Numbered from the stretch's first letter, positions 8,664-17,574 are shown. The stretch is 55,159 bases of DNA from Lachnospiraceae bacterium (GCA_015057425.1 SVEL01000017.1:1-55159); one strand, 5' to 3'. The notes: generated by a model from the sequence alone, not told the origin. Translations and numbers: made by a program.

Positions 8664-8997
8664 TTTCATTCTCCTTGTTACTTCTGATGCAAGCTCGTGC
8701 AGGTATATTTTATTAGCTATAATTGCATATTGTCACATGCTACTTGTTTATTACTCGCTTGCTTTTTGGCGACTTGTTGCTTGTTTTCTTGTCGCTTGCG
8801 GCTTGTTGCTTGCTCAAGATATCTTAATAAACCTTCTTAGGCAGATAATATCCCCTAACTTCGTTATTCTACCATAAATTTGCAAAAAAATAAAGTAACA
8901 ACTGTGATGGAGGTTGGATAATGATAGTTATCAGTCTCTTTCTTTAACTGCTACTTCATTTTTCTCTTGTTCAACATTTAATCGAAGGCTTCTTCAT
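8664..8997. repeat. Intergenic stretch with degenerate CTTG-rich short repeats
   Basis: This gene-free stretch upstream of tex holds a run at about 8745-8820 in which CTTGT, CTTGC and close variants recur roughly every nine to ten bases (for example TTGTTGCTTG twice). It looks like an imperfect simple tandem repeat. I see no open frame, clear promoter or terminator in the rest. Confidence 0.55.
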
Positions 8998-9408
8998 TTA
9001 TTCAATACTAAACTCAACGGAAATGTATTGTGAATTAACCTTTTTTAAGAGTCTGTAAGTTCCAGGCGACAATTTCCCGTATAACCATTCCCAATCAACT
9101 GTCAATTCAATTTTACCATTTGCGTTTGGAATATATCCTATATCTTTAAATCCATAGTTGTTTATAATTGTTTTAACCTCATACCATTTGCCATCTTTTT
9201 CTTTTTCAATACTATACCATTCGCCATATATATAAGGTTCTTTATTTGAATCTGTAATTATGACGGTAGCACCTGTAGAAGAAACATCTGAAATACTTAT
9301 GTTTACATTTTCTACATTTGTTGATTGATATTTTGATTCCATTGAACATCCAACAAACATAACTACTACACAAACTAATGTTAAAAATAAAGATGTTAAC
9401 TTTTTCAT
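8998..9408 (-). CDS. Lipoprotein with an Ig-like domain
   Basis: The 136-residue product has a lysine-rich N-terminus, a hydrophobic core and a lipobox ending at Cys21 (FVGC), so it should be lipid-anchored outside the membrane. The mature part (ISISDVSSTGATVIITDSNK, then YGEWYSIEKEKDGKWYEV, then WEWLYGKLSPGTYRL) has the pattern of small bacterial Ig-like domains often fused to BlaR/MecR-type sensors or found alone. A GGAGTG ribosome binding site precedes the ATG. It stands alone, with no obvious partner gene. Confidence 0.8.
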   Translation of the reverse strand: MKKLTSLFLTLVCVVVMFVGCSMESKYQSTNVENVNISISDVSSTGATVIITDSNKEPYIYGEWYSIEKEKDGKWYEVKTIINNYGFKDIGYIPNANGKIELTVDWEWLYGKLSPGTYRLLKKVNSQYISVEFSIE

Positions 9409-9446
9409 ACATTCACTCCTTTGTAAAATTCAAGTCTTCTATTATT

Positions 9447-9471
9447 TTTCAATCTCGCTATAAGATTGAAA
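9447..9471. other. Perfect 9-bp inverted repeat
   Basis: TTTCAATCT (9447-9455) and AGATTGAAA (9463-9471) form a perfect stem with a seven-base loop, between the hydrolase gene and the lipoprotein gene. Neither strand shows a clean U-tract after the stem. It may be a weak terminator for the hydrolase gene or an operator for the lipoprotein gene. Confidence 0.5.
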
Positions 9472-9531
9472 GTTTCTGTTCACTACAAAACAACAGAACA
9501 GACTATTTTTTCGGTTCTCGCAAATTGTGAT

Positions 9532-10434
9532 TTATAACTTTAATGACAAAACAAAACGCGTTATCAAATTGGTATATTTTTCAGGATACTCAAACCATGA
9601 TAGATGTGCACTATTATAAAGTATCTCTGTTCTACCGTTAGATGTATGTGTATCAAACCACTCCTGTTCAAATTTTCCGCAGGTCATATCATATTCACCA
9701 ACAATCAATAGTTGAGGCTTTCGTATATCTGCAAGATACGGCAAGTAGTTACAGTAAAAGTCCTCTGAATCAAAAAGTTTTTGCCTAAAAGTTATATATT
9801 TACTCCAACAATCGTTTGTTACATTTGGTTCAGCTATATTCTCATTGATATAACTGTTATACTTACTCATTTCAATAACATGACAATAACGATTTAATTC
9901 CTCGTTCCACTCAATTCTCATCGATTTGTTAAATGCATCTTGAGGAGAAATGTTTTCCATCAATATTTCCTTGATAATCTCTATTTGCTCGGTTGTTTCA
10001 TTTTTCACAAAATATGGCAATGTAGCTTCAGCGATTGCTCTTGCCGTGTGTAATGCGCTCCACATCGGGCAATCATAAATTACCGCATCAACACTGTCGG
10101 GATAAGTATGTGAATAAACAAGCGCAAGCATTCCCCCAAAGGAATGTCCAAGCGGTATCCATCTTTCTATGTCAAGTTTAATCCTCATCTGTTCTATTAT
10201 ATCAACATGATATTTCACATCCGCCTTTGTTTTTTCTCGAATAGCATCAGAACGAAATACACCATATTGGTCAAAGCTAATAACGTGAAAATACTCACCT
10301 AATTTTTGTGCCTGATAAGTATATGTCAGACAACTTTCGCCAGGACCGCCATGTATATATACCAATGTAGGATTTTTTCCTATACCATACTCTTCAAAAT
10401 ATATTTTTTTACCATTAATATCTACATATGCCAT
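9532..10434 (-). CDS. Alpha/beta hydrolase, proline iminopeptidase-like
   Basis: The 300-residue protein has the proline iminopeptidase layout: oxyanion-hole motif HGGPG (residues 29-33), FDQYGVFRSD (compare DQRGxxxSD in the family), nucleophile elbow GHSFGG with Ser98, then a helical cap, an Asp in GEYDMTCG and a His in SAHLSWFEYPEKY. It probably cleaves N-terminal residues from small peptides or hydrolyses amides; the substrate is unknown. The start chosen has GGAGGG seven bases upstream; an ATG 12 codons earlier overlaps the Nudix stop codon but has no such site. It lies directly after the Nudix gene, probably in the same transcript. Confidence 0.85.
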   Translation of the reverse strand: MAYVDINGKKIYFEEYGIGKNPTLVYIHGGPGESCLTYTYQAQKLGEYFHVISFDQYGVFRSDAIREKTKADVKYHVDIIEQMRIKLDIERWIPLGHSFGGMLALVYSHTYPDSVDAVIYDCPMWSALHTARAIAEATLPYFVKNETTEQIEIIKEILMENISPQDAFNKSMRIEWNEELNRYCHVIEMSKYNSYINENIAEPNVTNDCWSKYITFRQKLFDSEDFYCNYLPYLADIRKPQLLIVGEYDMTCGKFEQEWFDTHTSNGRTEILYNSAHLSWFEYPEKYTNLITRFVLSLKL

Positions 10435-10466
10435 ATTAATTCCCTCCATAAATTGAAATTTGCGTC

Positions 10467-10982
10467 TCATAAATTTTCTTTAATCAGTATTTCAAGTACC
10501 CTTGATTCTCTTTCAATCCAAACTCCGCCATTATCTTCTTTGTGATCATCATATCGGTTTTTTCTCAATGCTTCTTCTGCTGAAACAAATGCAAGTTCAA
10601 AACCTTCTTCTGCCTCTCTTTTGCCCAATGTCTGTTCTCCGACAACATCCTCTACAAAACATTTAAAGTAAAATGTTTCCTGCTCAAATATTGTTTTCTC
10701 AAACTTCTCACTGCGACTAAGTCTTAACGCCGATCCAAACTCTTTAATGGTATCCGGAATAACCTTTAATCCAAGCTCTTCTTTTACTTCACGAATTAAA
10801 GCCTGATGATAGTTTTCCCCTTCTTCGATTCCGCCGCCGGAAAATTCATAGTAATCATATTTTTTATTATGTACCATGGCCAATTTATCACCGCACTTAA
10901 TAATCGCACGAACTGTAGGTCGCAAAGAACGCTCCCAATTTTCATCATAGTCTTTTAAATCAATAACAAAAAGTCTTTCCAT
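10467..10982 (-). CDS. Nudix hydrolase
   Basis: The 171-residue protein carries a complete Nudix box at residues 50-72, with the pattern G-x5-E-x7-REVxEELGL. Such enzymes hydrolyse nucleoside diphosphates linked to another group; this sequence alone does not show the substrate. The N-terminal RPTVRAIIKCGDKLAMVHNKK is typical of the MutT-like group. A GGGAG ribosome binding site precedes the ATG. The region upstream holds a gene stub and array A. Confidence 0.88.
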   Translation of the reverse strand: MERLFVIDLKDYDENWERSLRPTVRAIIKCGDKLAMVHNKKYDYYEFSGGGIEEGENYHQALIREVKEELGLKVIPDTIKEFGSALRLSRSEKFEKTIFEQETFYFKCFVEDVVGEQTLGKREAEEGFELAFVSAEEALRKNRYDDHKEDNGGVWIERESRVLEILIKENL

Positions 10983-11148
10983 TTAACAATCTCCCAAAAC
11001 ATTCGTATTACGTTTATTTTTGATTTTCTCAACTAAGTAAACTACCAAATAACATATTTGAAAAATATGAATGATTATCATAGCCGGCATAGCCATCCGG
11101 AATCTATTCAAAAAAACATACCACAAAATACTGCCACAGCAAAAGTAA

Positions 11149-11208
11149 TCAGGACTCATAAACGCCGTTATAATCGCACGCAGACATAACCTTATATTCT
11201 ATGTTCAT
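11149..11208 (-). pseudogene. Nineteen-codon stub, probably the start of a lost acetyltransferase gene
   Basis: A GGGAGGA ribosome binding site and an ATG open a frame that reads MNIEYKVMSACDYNGVYES and then stops. This resembles the first residues of a common GNAT acetyltransferase group that begins with a similar VMxxxDYxxVYxLW stretch. Nothing of the rest remains. The ribosome binding site lies directly against the left end of array A. It could instead be a tiny real peptide, which I consider less likely. Confidence 0.45.
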
Positions 11209-11230
11209 TGTATTCCTCCCGGTTCGGCAA

Positions 11231-11543
11231 ATTGGAAGTTATCTTAATCAATTACCTACTTTTATGTTCTTATTCTTATCTCAGTAGGTAATTTTCGACC
11301 ATATTTTTTCGAGATTACCTACTCCATTATGAATTATCTTGATTTAGTAGGTAAATTTTTGATTATTTAATCAGATTTTACCTACTAAACACAATAATCT
11401 TCTTTGTTAGTAGGTATTCATACTAAAAAGCAACCATTTTTTACCTACCAAATAATGAAATCTTACTTGCCAGTAGGTATTTGGCTACAAATATGTCCAT
11501 TTTTTACCTACTAATCTCACACTACTTCATCATGAGCAGGTAA
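11231..11543. repeat. Array A: ten alternating TTACCTAC/GTAGGTAA half-sites, 31/32-bp phased
   Basis: Half-sites begin at 11252, 11284, 11315, 11347, 11378, 11410, 11441, 11473, 11504 and 11536. Orientation alternates strictly, and start-to-start distances are 32, 31, 32, 31, 32, 31, 32, 31 and 32, so the unit is 63 bp and neighbouring sites lie almost exactly three helical turns apart. The half-sites are kept while the 23- and 24-base intervals vary. Each neighbour pair can also fold as a hairpin with an 8- to 11-bp stem. There is no open frame. A second copy is at 20958-21269. It is not a CRISPR: repeats are too short and inverted. Confidence 0.9.
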
Positions 11544-11545
11544 AT

Positions 11546-11740
11546 TCAAGTTTTTTCTAATTGTTTTACATATTGGAATTTACTTGAAGCAAGATAATTT
11601 GCAGTGTGCGCACCCTGCTCCAGTGTTTGAAATAAAGGTTTAAGCAGTTTCATAATCGTCTTCTCGAATCCTGTGTCTCTACTAACACCAATGTTTGTTG
11701 CAACAACACCAGGATGACTTTCCAGAATCTTTTCTATCAT
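11546..11740 (-). pseudogene. C-terminal fragment of a short-chain dehydrogenase
   Basis: The 64-residue frame begins MIEKILESHPGVVATNIG and continues FEKTIMKLLKPLFQTLEQGAHTANYLASS, which matches the substrate-loop and C-terminal region of retinol dehydrogenase-like SDR proteins. The Rossmann fold and catalytic Ser-Tyr-Lys region are absent. The ATG overlaps the stop of the GNAT gene, and the end abuts array A. I read it as a remnant left by deletion. Its last 40 bases resemble the left flank of array B. Confidence 0.7.
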
Positions 11741-12816
11741 AATTCCAAACCGGATAAATTCTTTTCAAATAACAGATATTCCCTTTGATAAAGGATTTTA
11801 TTATCAATATATTTGGCTGACACCTTACCCTTTTTAATAAGAGCACCTATTGATGAAGCTCTTTTTTTGCGAAGCTCTTCAAACATAGCTTGTGACAAAG
11901 CAGAGCCCAGCCCCAGATGCTTTTCGTCAACACCCATGTACAAAAGAATGTAATTATCACATTTTCTTCTATTTTTAAGCATAAACAAAAGCTCGGAAAG
12001 TCCTATATTCCCATAAAGCCTGTTTCCATAATCCGGAACACTAATAAAAAAACCTACTAATTCGTTATCTTTATATGCAAGTTTGACCATAGAAAAATCA
12101 AGAACAGTTTTCAGATCCTTATACATTTCCCTGAACTCTTTTTCAGTAATATGCGAAAAAACAGGGAAATCACTGTATAATTTAATAAGCAGAGTATAAA
12201 CTTCACCGATAGCCTTGTTCCAGTCTTTTCCTGACGGTGAAACAATACTGTAACCTCTTTGAATAAAATAATTATATCTGTTTACATATTTTTCGTTATC
12301 ATCCTCATTCTTGGAAAGCTTTTTATAGATGTTTGATATGTACACCTCTGAAATGTCATAGCCGTTTTCTTTCCATAACTTTGGATAATATTCCTTGCCG
12401 TAAGGTTCAGAAAAAAATCTTTTTTCATCAAATTTGTCAGATTTCATTCTGTAGCCAATCCAAAAGCTTGCATCAACAGGACCTGTAAGTTTTGTTATTC
12501 CGTTTTCTCTTGCAAAGCTTTCGGCTGCTTCCATAATGCTCTTTGCCGCTTCAATATTATCTTCACTGTCAAAAAATCCAAGATAAGCTTCGTCTTTACC
12601 GGTGTATATTGTCACGGCACACCTTGCAACAACCTTGCCGTCACAGTAACAAAGAAAAGCCGTAAATGTGAAATATTTACTCAACGTATGTATACCTTTG
12701 AGCAATGCAATTTCATCGGAACGTTTCTGCATAAGCTCCTTTTTTACATGTATGCGTGAAGGAAAAGCTAAAAAATCGTCATATTCATTTTCGCTTACTC
12801 TTTTTACAATATACAT
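11737..12816 (-). CDS. GNAT-like N-acyltransferase, last gene of the lipid operon
   Basis: A protein of about 359 residues with a GNAT-like fold in two parts: FTFTAFLCYCDGKVVARCAVTIYTGKDEAYLGFFDSEDN near residue 50, and MVKLAYKDNELVGFFISVPDY with LYMGVDEKHLGLGSALSQAMFEELRKK in the C-terminal half. This layout recalls aminoacyl- or acyltransferases built of two GNAT modules. The substrate is unknown; the operon suggests a lipid head group or an acyl chain. I chose the third ATG at 12816, with AGGAG eight bases upstream, just after the stop of the dikinase gene. The next frame downstream is only an SDR remnant. Confidence 0.75.
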   Translation of the reverse strand: MYIVKRVSENEYDDFLAFPSRIHVKKELMQKRSDEIALLKGIHTLSKYFTFTAFLCYCDGKVVARCAVTIYTGKDEAYLGFFDSEDNIEAAKSIMEAAESFARENGITKLTGPVDASFWIGYRMKSDKFDEKRFFSEPYGKEYYPKLWKENGYDISEVYISNIYKKLSKNEDDNEKYVNRYNYFIQRGYSIVSPSGKDWNKAIGEVYTLLIKLYSDFPVFSHITEKEFREMYKDLKTVLDFSMVKLAYKDNELVGFFISVPDYGNRLYGNIGLSELLFMLKNRRKCDNYILLYMGVDEKHLGLGSALSQAMFEELRKKRASSIGALIKKGKVSAKYIDNKILYQREYLLFEKNLSGLEL

Positions 12817-12818
12817 TT

Positions 12819-15206
12819 TCATTTCTCCTTTCCGCATATTTTTATTATTCCGCTATTACCGTTTAGTTCTATTATGTCACCGTCTTTTATCAGTTCTGAA
12901 GCGTTTTTTACTCCGACAACAGCAGGGATTTTCAGTTCCCTTGAAATAATGGCAGTGTGAGATAATAACGAGCCCTTCTCACTGATAATCCCCTTTGAAT
13001 TGGACAAAATAAATACCCAACCCGGGTCTGTCATTTTTGCAACAATAATTTTCCCTTTAGTATCCGGAGGATTGCAGGCATCTTTAACAACAACTGCTAC
13101 TCCTCTGGTTATTCCTGCAGAAGATGGCGTTCCGTAAAGCATTTTTTCATCTGAATCAACGGCTGACACAGTGTCTGTCCTGATGATTTTTTTATCGAAT
13201 TCCTTGTTGGAAAAAACTATTCTTGAAAATGCCGGAAGCTCATAAAATCCGTTGTAATCACGTTTTCTTTTTTCTATTATGTCCGCAAAGGTATCCGGAT
13301 TGCCGCCAAAAATCTCGTCTTTAGTAAGATAGAAAATATCTCTTTTATCACATATTTTTCCATCTGAATAAAAGATTTCTCCCGCTCTTAAGAACATTGA
13401 ACGCACCATTCCGTAAATTCTTGTTCTGTTAAGGCGTGAAATTTCCCTGTTCATTATTCCAACAGAAGCCTTTTCAGCAAAATACATAATTCGTTTTTTT
13501 CTCTTTTTTATATCGGCTGTTATGCTTTCTGTTGATTTCTCAGTTTTATCAAGCAACGATTTTTTCGTTCTTTCAAATATATCTTTATCAGAAGAAAGCT
13601 CGTTGACTTTTTTTACAAGCAGCAACAGACTTTCCCTGAATGTAACAGTTTCTATTTTCAATTCCTCAGGTGAACGATCGCCGTAGAGTGCAACATATTC
13701 ATAAAGCATTTCTTTGAATTCAGTATAAACTTCCAACTGTTCTTTAAGCTCTTTTTCATTATTGGCACTGCTTAATTTTTCAAGCACTTCCCTGTCATAA
13801 TCGGCAAGTCTTATCATAGCCCTTATCGGCTTCATACTTTCTATATTAGAAATACCGCTTATAAATTCATTGACTGTTTTTTCATATTCCTTTACACCTG
13901 ATTTTTTTATTTCTGATTTCAGCAGTCCTGTAAAAACAAACGCATAAAGGTCATTGAGAAGTGTTATATCCCATACGGAAAGAACCTTTTCAGATACTTC
14001 ATTATAAAGTTTTTTTACATCATCAAGAGTAATATCAGCTGTAAAATTCTCCCTAAAATATTTTTCTGTCGCAGGAAATGAAGCATTTAACTTCTCCATA
14101 TTTTTTCTTACGGAAAATGCTTCGGAGACAACATTAACATATGTAGAAAGTCTTTTGAAAAACGAAAGCTTTACTCCATCGCTGTCAACAGATTTTTCCG
14201 CAACACCCATCATATCCTGCCACACAGGAATTATTTTCCCCGACATCGGAAGAAATGACAAAATAGTATACCAATTACTGATTTTATAATATATTCTGCC
14301 GTTTGCGGAGCCTGTCATATTATAATAAGTGTCATTATATCTGTTTACAATTTTTTCATCACGGAGAACTCTGTTGGCAAGCCCCTTGAAGACACCACTG
14401 TACGCTTCTTTTACAAAGGAAATAGTTAGTGGTAATGATACTCCGGGATAACTTTCCACTATGTTGCTGTTATCAAGAATAAGTGGATTTTTATCATTTA
14501 TTGTCGTTATCGGTCTGACCTGCAGGATAAAAACTTCATCGTCTTTTACAGCAAATTCAATATCAATAAGCTTCTCAAAGATTTCTTCCGTCTTTTCGCA
14601 TAATGAAATAAGCTTTTCTATTAAATCCCCTGTCATAGACGGAGATTTTTCACAGCTTTTTTCGGTATAATATTTTTTATCTGTTCTGTTGTAATAACAG
14701 GTTGTAACGTCCGTCTTTTCTTCAACCACATTGTCTCCGGTTCCGCTTCCCATAACAATAACGCTTTCGTTTAAAATACCTTGCGGATTGGCCGAAAATA
14801 TAACACCTGAATAGTCAGAGTCAATCATTTCCTGAACAATTACAGACATTTTTATGGCGTCAGTATTTATATTGTTTTCTTTACAATAAGAAATAACATT
14901 TTCTTTTTTAGCAGACAAAAAACATTCCTTTATTTTATCGTATACATTTTCCTTCTTTACAAAAAGGAAGCTGTCAAACTGCCCTGCGAATGAATTATCA
15001 GCAGAATCCTCGCAAAGTGCAGATGAACGCACTGAAAACTCCTTTCCGTCACTTAGGAATGAAAGGAGCTTTTCTCTTTCGGGAATTTCATTTATGCAAA
15101 AAAGTGCCGGAACATTAAATCCGTTTTCTTTCATAATGAAAAGACGTTCTGCTTTTTTTCCGATTGTATATTTTTTAAAATTATCAGTTGTAATAAATGT
15201 ATTCAT
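12819..15206 (-). CDS. PEP-synthase/rifampicin-phosphotransferase-like dikinase (copy 1)
   Basis: This 795-residue protein has an N-terminal ATP-grasp region (RSSALCEDSADNSFAGQ near residue 60; IVQEMIDSDYSGVIFSANP near 125; FILQVRPIT near 228), a long central region with no match I know, and a C-terminal swivelling domain with SLLSHTAIISRE, where His750 is the phosphocarrier. The order ATP-grasp, substrate domain, His domain is that of rifampicin phosphotransferase, not PPDK. Such enzymes move the beta-phosphate of ATP through the His to an acceptor. The acceptor here is unknown; context suggests a lipid or prenyl alcohol. ATG overlaps the ubiA-like stop. Confidence 0.85.
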   Translation of the reverse strand: MNTFITTDNFKKYTIGKKAERLFIMKENGFNVPALFCINEIPEREKLLSFLSDGKEFSVRSSALCEDSADNSFAGQFDSFLFVKKENVYDKIKECFLSAKKENVISYCKENNINTDAIKMSVIVQEMIDSDYSGVIFSANPQGILNESVIVMGSGTGDNVVEEKTDVTTCYYNRTDKKYYTEKSCEKSPSMTGDLIEKLISLCEKTEEIFEKLIDIEFAVKDDEVFILQVRPITTINDKNPLILDNSNIVESYPGVSLPLTISFVKEAYSGVFKGLANRVLRDEKIVNRYNDTYYNMTGSANGRIYYKISNWYTILSFLPMSGKIIPVWQDMMGVAEKSVDSDGVKLSFFKRLSTYVNVVSEAFSVRKNMEKLNASFPATEKYFRENFTADITLDDVKKLYNEVSEKVLSVWDITLLNDLYAFVFTGLLKSEIKKSGVKEYEKTVNEFISGISNIESMKPIRAMIRLADYDREVLEKLSSANNEKELKEQLEVYTEFKEMLYEYVALYGDRSPEELKIETVTFRESLLLLVKKVNELSSDKDIFERTKKSLLDKTEKSTESITADIKKRKKRIMYFAEKASVGIMNREISRLNRTRIYGMVRSMFLRAGEIFYSDGKICDKRDIFYLTKDEIFGGNPDTFADIIEKRKRDYNGFYELPAFSRIVFSNKEFDKKIIRTDTVSAVDSDEKMLYGTPSSAGITRGVAVVVKDACNPPDTKGKIIVAKMTDPGWVFILSNSKGIISEKGSLLSHTAIISRELKIPAVVGVKNASELIKDGDIIELNGNSGIIKICGKEK

Positions 15207-16102
15207 ATCTTTCCAAAAATCATATAGATGGGAATTATCAGAAGCATTGTAGCCTCTGTTATGTACGTGTAAATTTCAACTCTTGTTACAAGCTTGAATC
15301 TTTCGGGATTCTTTATAAACATAATAAATTCTATGGTCATTACGGTAACATTGGTTATAAGTATAAAGAATCCGATTATATTAAGGTTTATAACAAGCAG
15401 AAGATTTGTAACTATATCCACAAGCGTAAGGATAAGAATAAAAATCGTAGACTTTTTATGTCCAAAAAGCTTCGAATATGTGGTGTATTCCGTTTCATCC
15501 TTCGGTGCACGGATTTTTCTTGCAACCTCCCATATAAGTGCAGGGAAATAAAGCGTCATAAGAACAAGAAAAGTTGTTAATGTGAACGGCTGAAGCTCAT
15601 ATTTTATACAGCAGAATGAAATGATGTACAGATTCAGCACCATCTGCACAGGGTTATGTGTAACCAATGCAAGCGGCAGACTTTTGCTGATTTTATGCTT
15701 CTGAAAAAACCACAATGACATAAGAACTCCATAAGTCATAAGAAACAGATAGAATAAAATGTTATTCATAAAAATAACATTCAGAATTGTCATAACGGCA
15801 AGATCTATGGCAACAACTGTATTCAGGTCTTTTTTATAAACCTTTCCGCTTGGAAATGCTCTGTCCGGAAAAAGTCGTTTATCCGATTCGTAATCCTTAA
15901 AATCATCAGCAATACGCAAAAACATCAGAAATCCGAAAACCGTTATACCTCCAACAATTTCCTGTATGCCTAAAGAGAAATCCGTAACACCATAATTGAG
16001 AAGTAAAATAAAGTAAATCTCACCAAAGACTATAAAGCCAAGCAAAAGTCTCGGAATAAACGGATACATCTCCTTGAAATAAATATTAAGTCGTTTAAGC
16101 AT
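15203..16102 (-). CDS. UbiA-family prenyltransferase
   Basis: A 299-residue integral membrane protein with about eight hydrophobic segments. The first UbiA motif is LRIADDFKDYESDKRLFPDRAFPSGKV (Asp66, Asp67, Asp70, Asp74 bind Mg-diphosphate); the second is ARKIRAPKDETEYTTYSKLFG near residue 195. UbiA enzymes move prenyl groups from prenyl diphosphates to aromatic or glycerol-phosphate acceptors; the latter group includes the archaeal DGGGP synthase. Which acceptor applies cannot be read from sequence alone. Its start overlaps psd and its stop overlaps dikinase 1, so it is tightly built into the operon. Confidence 0.85.
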   Translation of the reverse strand: MLKRLNIYFKEMYPFIPRLLLGFIVFGEIYFILLLNYGVTDFSLGIQEIVGGITVFGFLMFLRIADDFKDYESDKRLFPDRAFPSGKVYKKDLNTVVAIDLAVMTILNVIFMNNILFYLFLMTYGVLMSLWFFQKHKISKSLPLALVTHNPVQMVLNLYIISFCCIKYELQPFTLTTFLVLMTLYFPALIWEVARKIRAPKDETEYTTYSKLFGHKKSTIFILILTLVDIVTNLLLVINLNIIGFFILITNVTVMTIEFIMFIKNPERFKLVTRVEIYTYITEATMLLIIPIYMIFGKI

Positions 16103-16964
16103 TTTTCTTTCCTATCCTTTCTCCGATGAGGACTTTGGTTTCAATCCCCTTTTCGGAATTTTCAAGTATATCTTTATCTATAGTTACAGTGTCTTTTTTC
16201 ACCATAACAACGCAGGTTGAACCTCCCATTTCAAAGTAACCCTTTTCTTCACCCTTTGAAAAGTTTACGATATGGTGATTTATTATTTTGCCTACAAGCA
16301 AAGCACCTATTTCAATCTGATAGCACGCGCCGAAGTTTTCTGTTTCCATATATGAAACACTACGGCAGTTTTCTGAAAACACCTTGTATCTTTTTGAAGA
16401 AATCGGACTTACGGTATGAAGCCTGCCTTTTATATATTTGTTGCGGATAAGATTTCCGTCATCAAAAAAGCAATATCTGTGGTAATCGTCAACAGTTAAT
16501 CTGAAAACAAGACAATATCCGCCATAAAAATCTGCTGTCAAATCCTCGCCTATGATTTCTCTTGCAGTGTAAATACTGTTTTTTATGGGAATTTTCCCGT
16601 CATCTGTAATTCTATAGCAAAGAAGTTTGCTGTCTGCGACGGATATCAAATCATCTTTTCCGTTTGAAAAGACTCTTTTTCCGTCAGCAAGCTTTCTTGA
16701 AAAAAAGTCAGAAAAAGAAATGTACTCCCTATCTTCAAAATCACTCATGGTAATTCCATATTCTTTGGCAAACGGCACAATTTTCTCTACTGATTTTCTT
16801 GTAGAATTTCTTTTTGCATTGAGTCTTGAATAGCCTTTTCCCGCAATAAATAATCTTAGAATAATTCTTCCGGCTATATTACCGTAAAGAAAATTAAGGG
16901 CTTTCCCTCCATACTGTTTATCCTCATAAAAGGTTTTATTTTTTCTGTCGTAAATTTTTGCCAT
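16095..16964 (-). CDS. psd: Phosphatidylserine decarboxylase (or archaetidylserine-like decarboxylase)
   Basis: The 289-residue proenzyme carries the self-cleavage motif GGST (residues 247-250), in which Ser249 would become the pyruvoyl group, and the family segments DFFSRKL (86-92), VAD (109-111), VDDYHRYCFFDDG (158-170) and HTVSPI (183-188). The second His of the DYHRxH element of E. coli Psd is a Cys here. Psd converts phosphatidylserine to phosphatidylethanolamine at the membrane. The start at 16964 has GGTGG before it and comes directly after the pssA stop. pssA-psd order fits serine lipid to ethanolamine lipid. Confidence 0.9.
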   Translation of the reverse strand: MAKIYDRKNKTFYEDKQYGGKALNFLYGNIAGRIILRLFIAGKGYSRLNAKRNSTRKSVEKIVPFAKEYGITMSDFEDREYISFSDFFSRKLADGKRVFSNGKDDLISVADSKLLCYRITDDGKIPIKNSIYTAREIIGEDLTADFYGGYCLVFRLTVDDYHRYCFFDDGNLIRNKYIKGRLHTVSPISSKRYKVFSENCRSVSYMETENFGACYQIEIGALLVGKIINHHIVNFSKGEEKGYFEMGGSTCVVMVKKDTVTIDKDILENSEKGIETKVLIGERIGKKNA

Positions 16965-16965
16965 A

Positions 16966-17574
16966 TTATCCACCAATGATAAATACTGCAATAGCAAGAA
17001 CTATTGCAAGAAGTCCGAGAAACAAATATGCAATCCCCTTCGGTTTGCCAATTTTTATTTTAAGTATAAACAGCACAGCCGTAACCAAAAGGCATACAGG
17101 CATAATTATATCTGTAATACCAAAAATGCTTCCTACAATAAATGCAGACACAACTATCAGAGATGCAAAGGTCACGGGTAGGCCCGTATAGAATTTTGTT
17201 TCTGACGAAGCAGAAACAGAAACATTGAAAAAGCCCAACCTTGTTATAGCTGCAAGTACATAAAACGCACTGATTACCATATGATACCAACTTGTGTTGC
17301 CCATAGCAAAGGAAATTACAACAGGAAAAACTGCAAAGCTTACCATATCGGTAAGGGAGTCTATCTGTATTCCGAATTCCTTTTCTTCTTCCGTTCTTTT
17401 GCAGCGTCTTGCTATCATTCCGTCAAAGAGGTCTGCGACGCCGCATACAATAAGGCATAAAACAGCATATTTCATTTCACCGGAAAGTGCCAATGCCATT
17501 CCTATGACTGCAGCTGCTGCACCTATATATGTAAGTATTATTGATTTGTTATAGTATCCGAGAAATATCTTCAA
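16966..17574 (-). CDS. pssA: CDP-diacylglycerol-serine O-phosphatidyltransferase family (CDP-alcohol phosphatidyltransferase)
   Basis: A 202-residue membrane protein with the CDP-alcohol phosphatidyltransferase motif D48-xx-DG-xx-AR-x11-G68-xxx-D72-xxx-D76 and about six membrane segments. It swaps CMP of a CDP-lipid for an alcohol; the neighbouring psd makes serine the likely alcohol. Length and sequence suit PssA type II or the related archaetidylserine synthases. It overlaps dikinase 2 by four bases (ATGA type) and psd follows at once, so all three are probably translated in step. Confidence 0.88.
   Translation of the reverse strand: MKIFLGYYNKSIILTYIGAAAAVIGMALALSGEMKYAVLCLIVCGVADLFDGMIARRCKRTEEEKEFGIQIDSLTDMVSFAVFPVVISFAMGNTSWYHMVISAFYVLAAITRLGFFNVSVSASSETKFYTGLPVTFASLIVVSAFIVGSIFGITDIIMPVCLLVTAVLFILKIKIGKPKGIAYLFLGLLAIVLAIAVFIIGG

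Noticed and set aside
8656..8877. Plus-strand frame over the CTTG-rich repeat
   Set aside because: It is the translation of a simple repeat, overlaps the start of tex and has no ribosome binding site.
11231..11543. CRISPR array
   Set aside because: Repeats are only 8 bp, alternate in orientation, and the spacers are related to each other. No cas genes are present.
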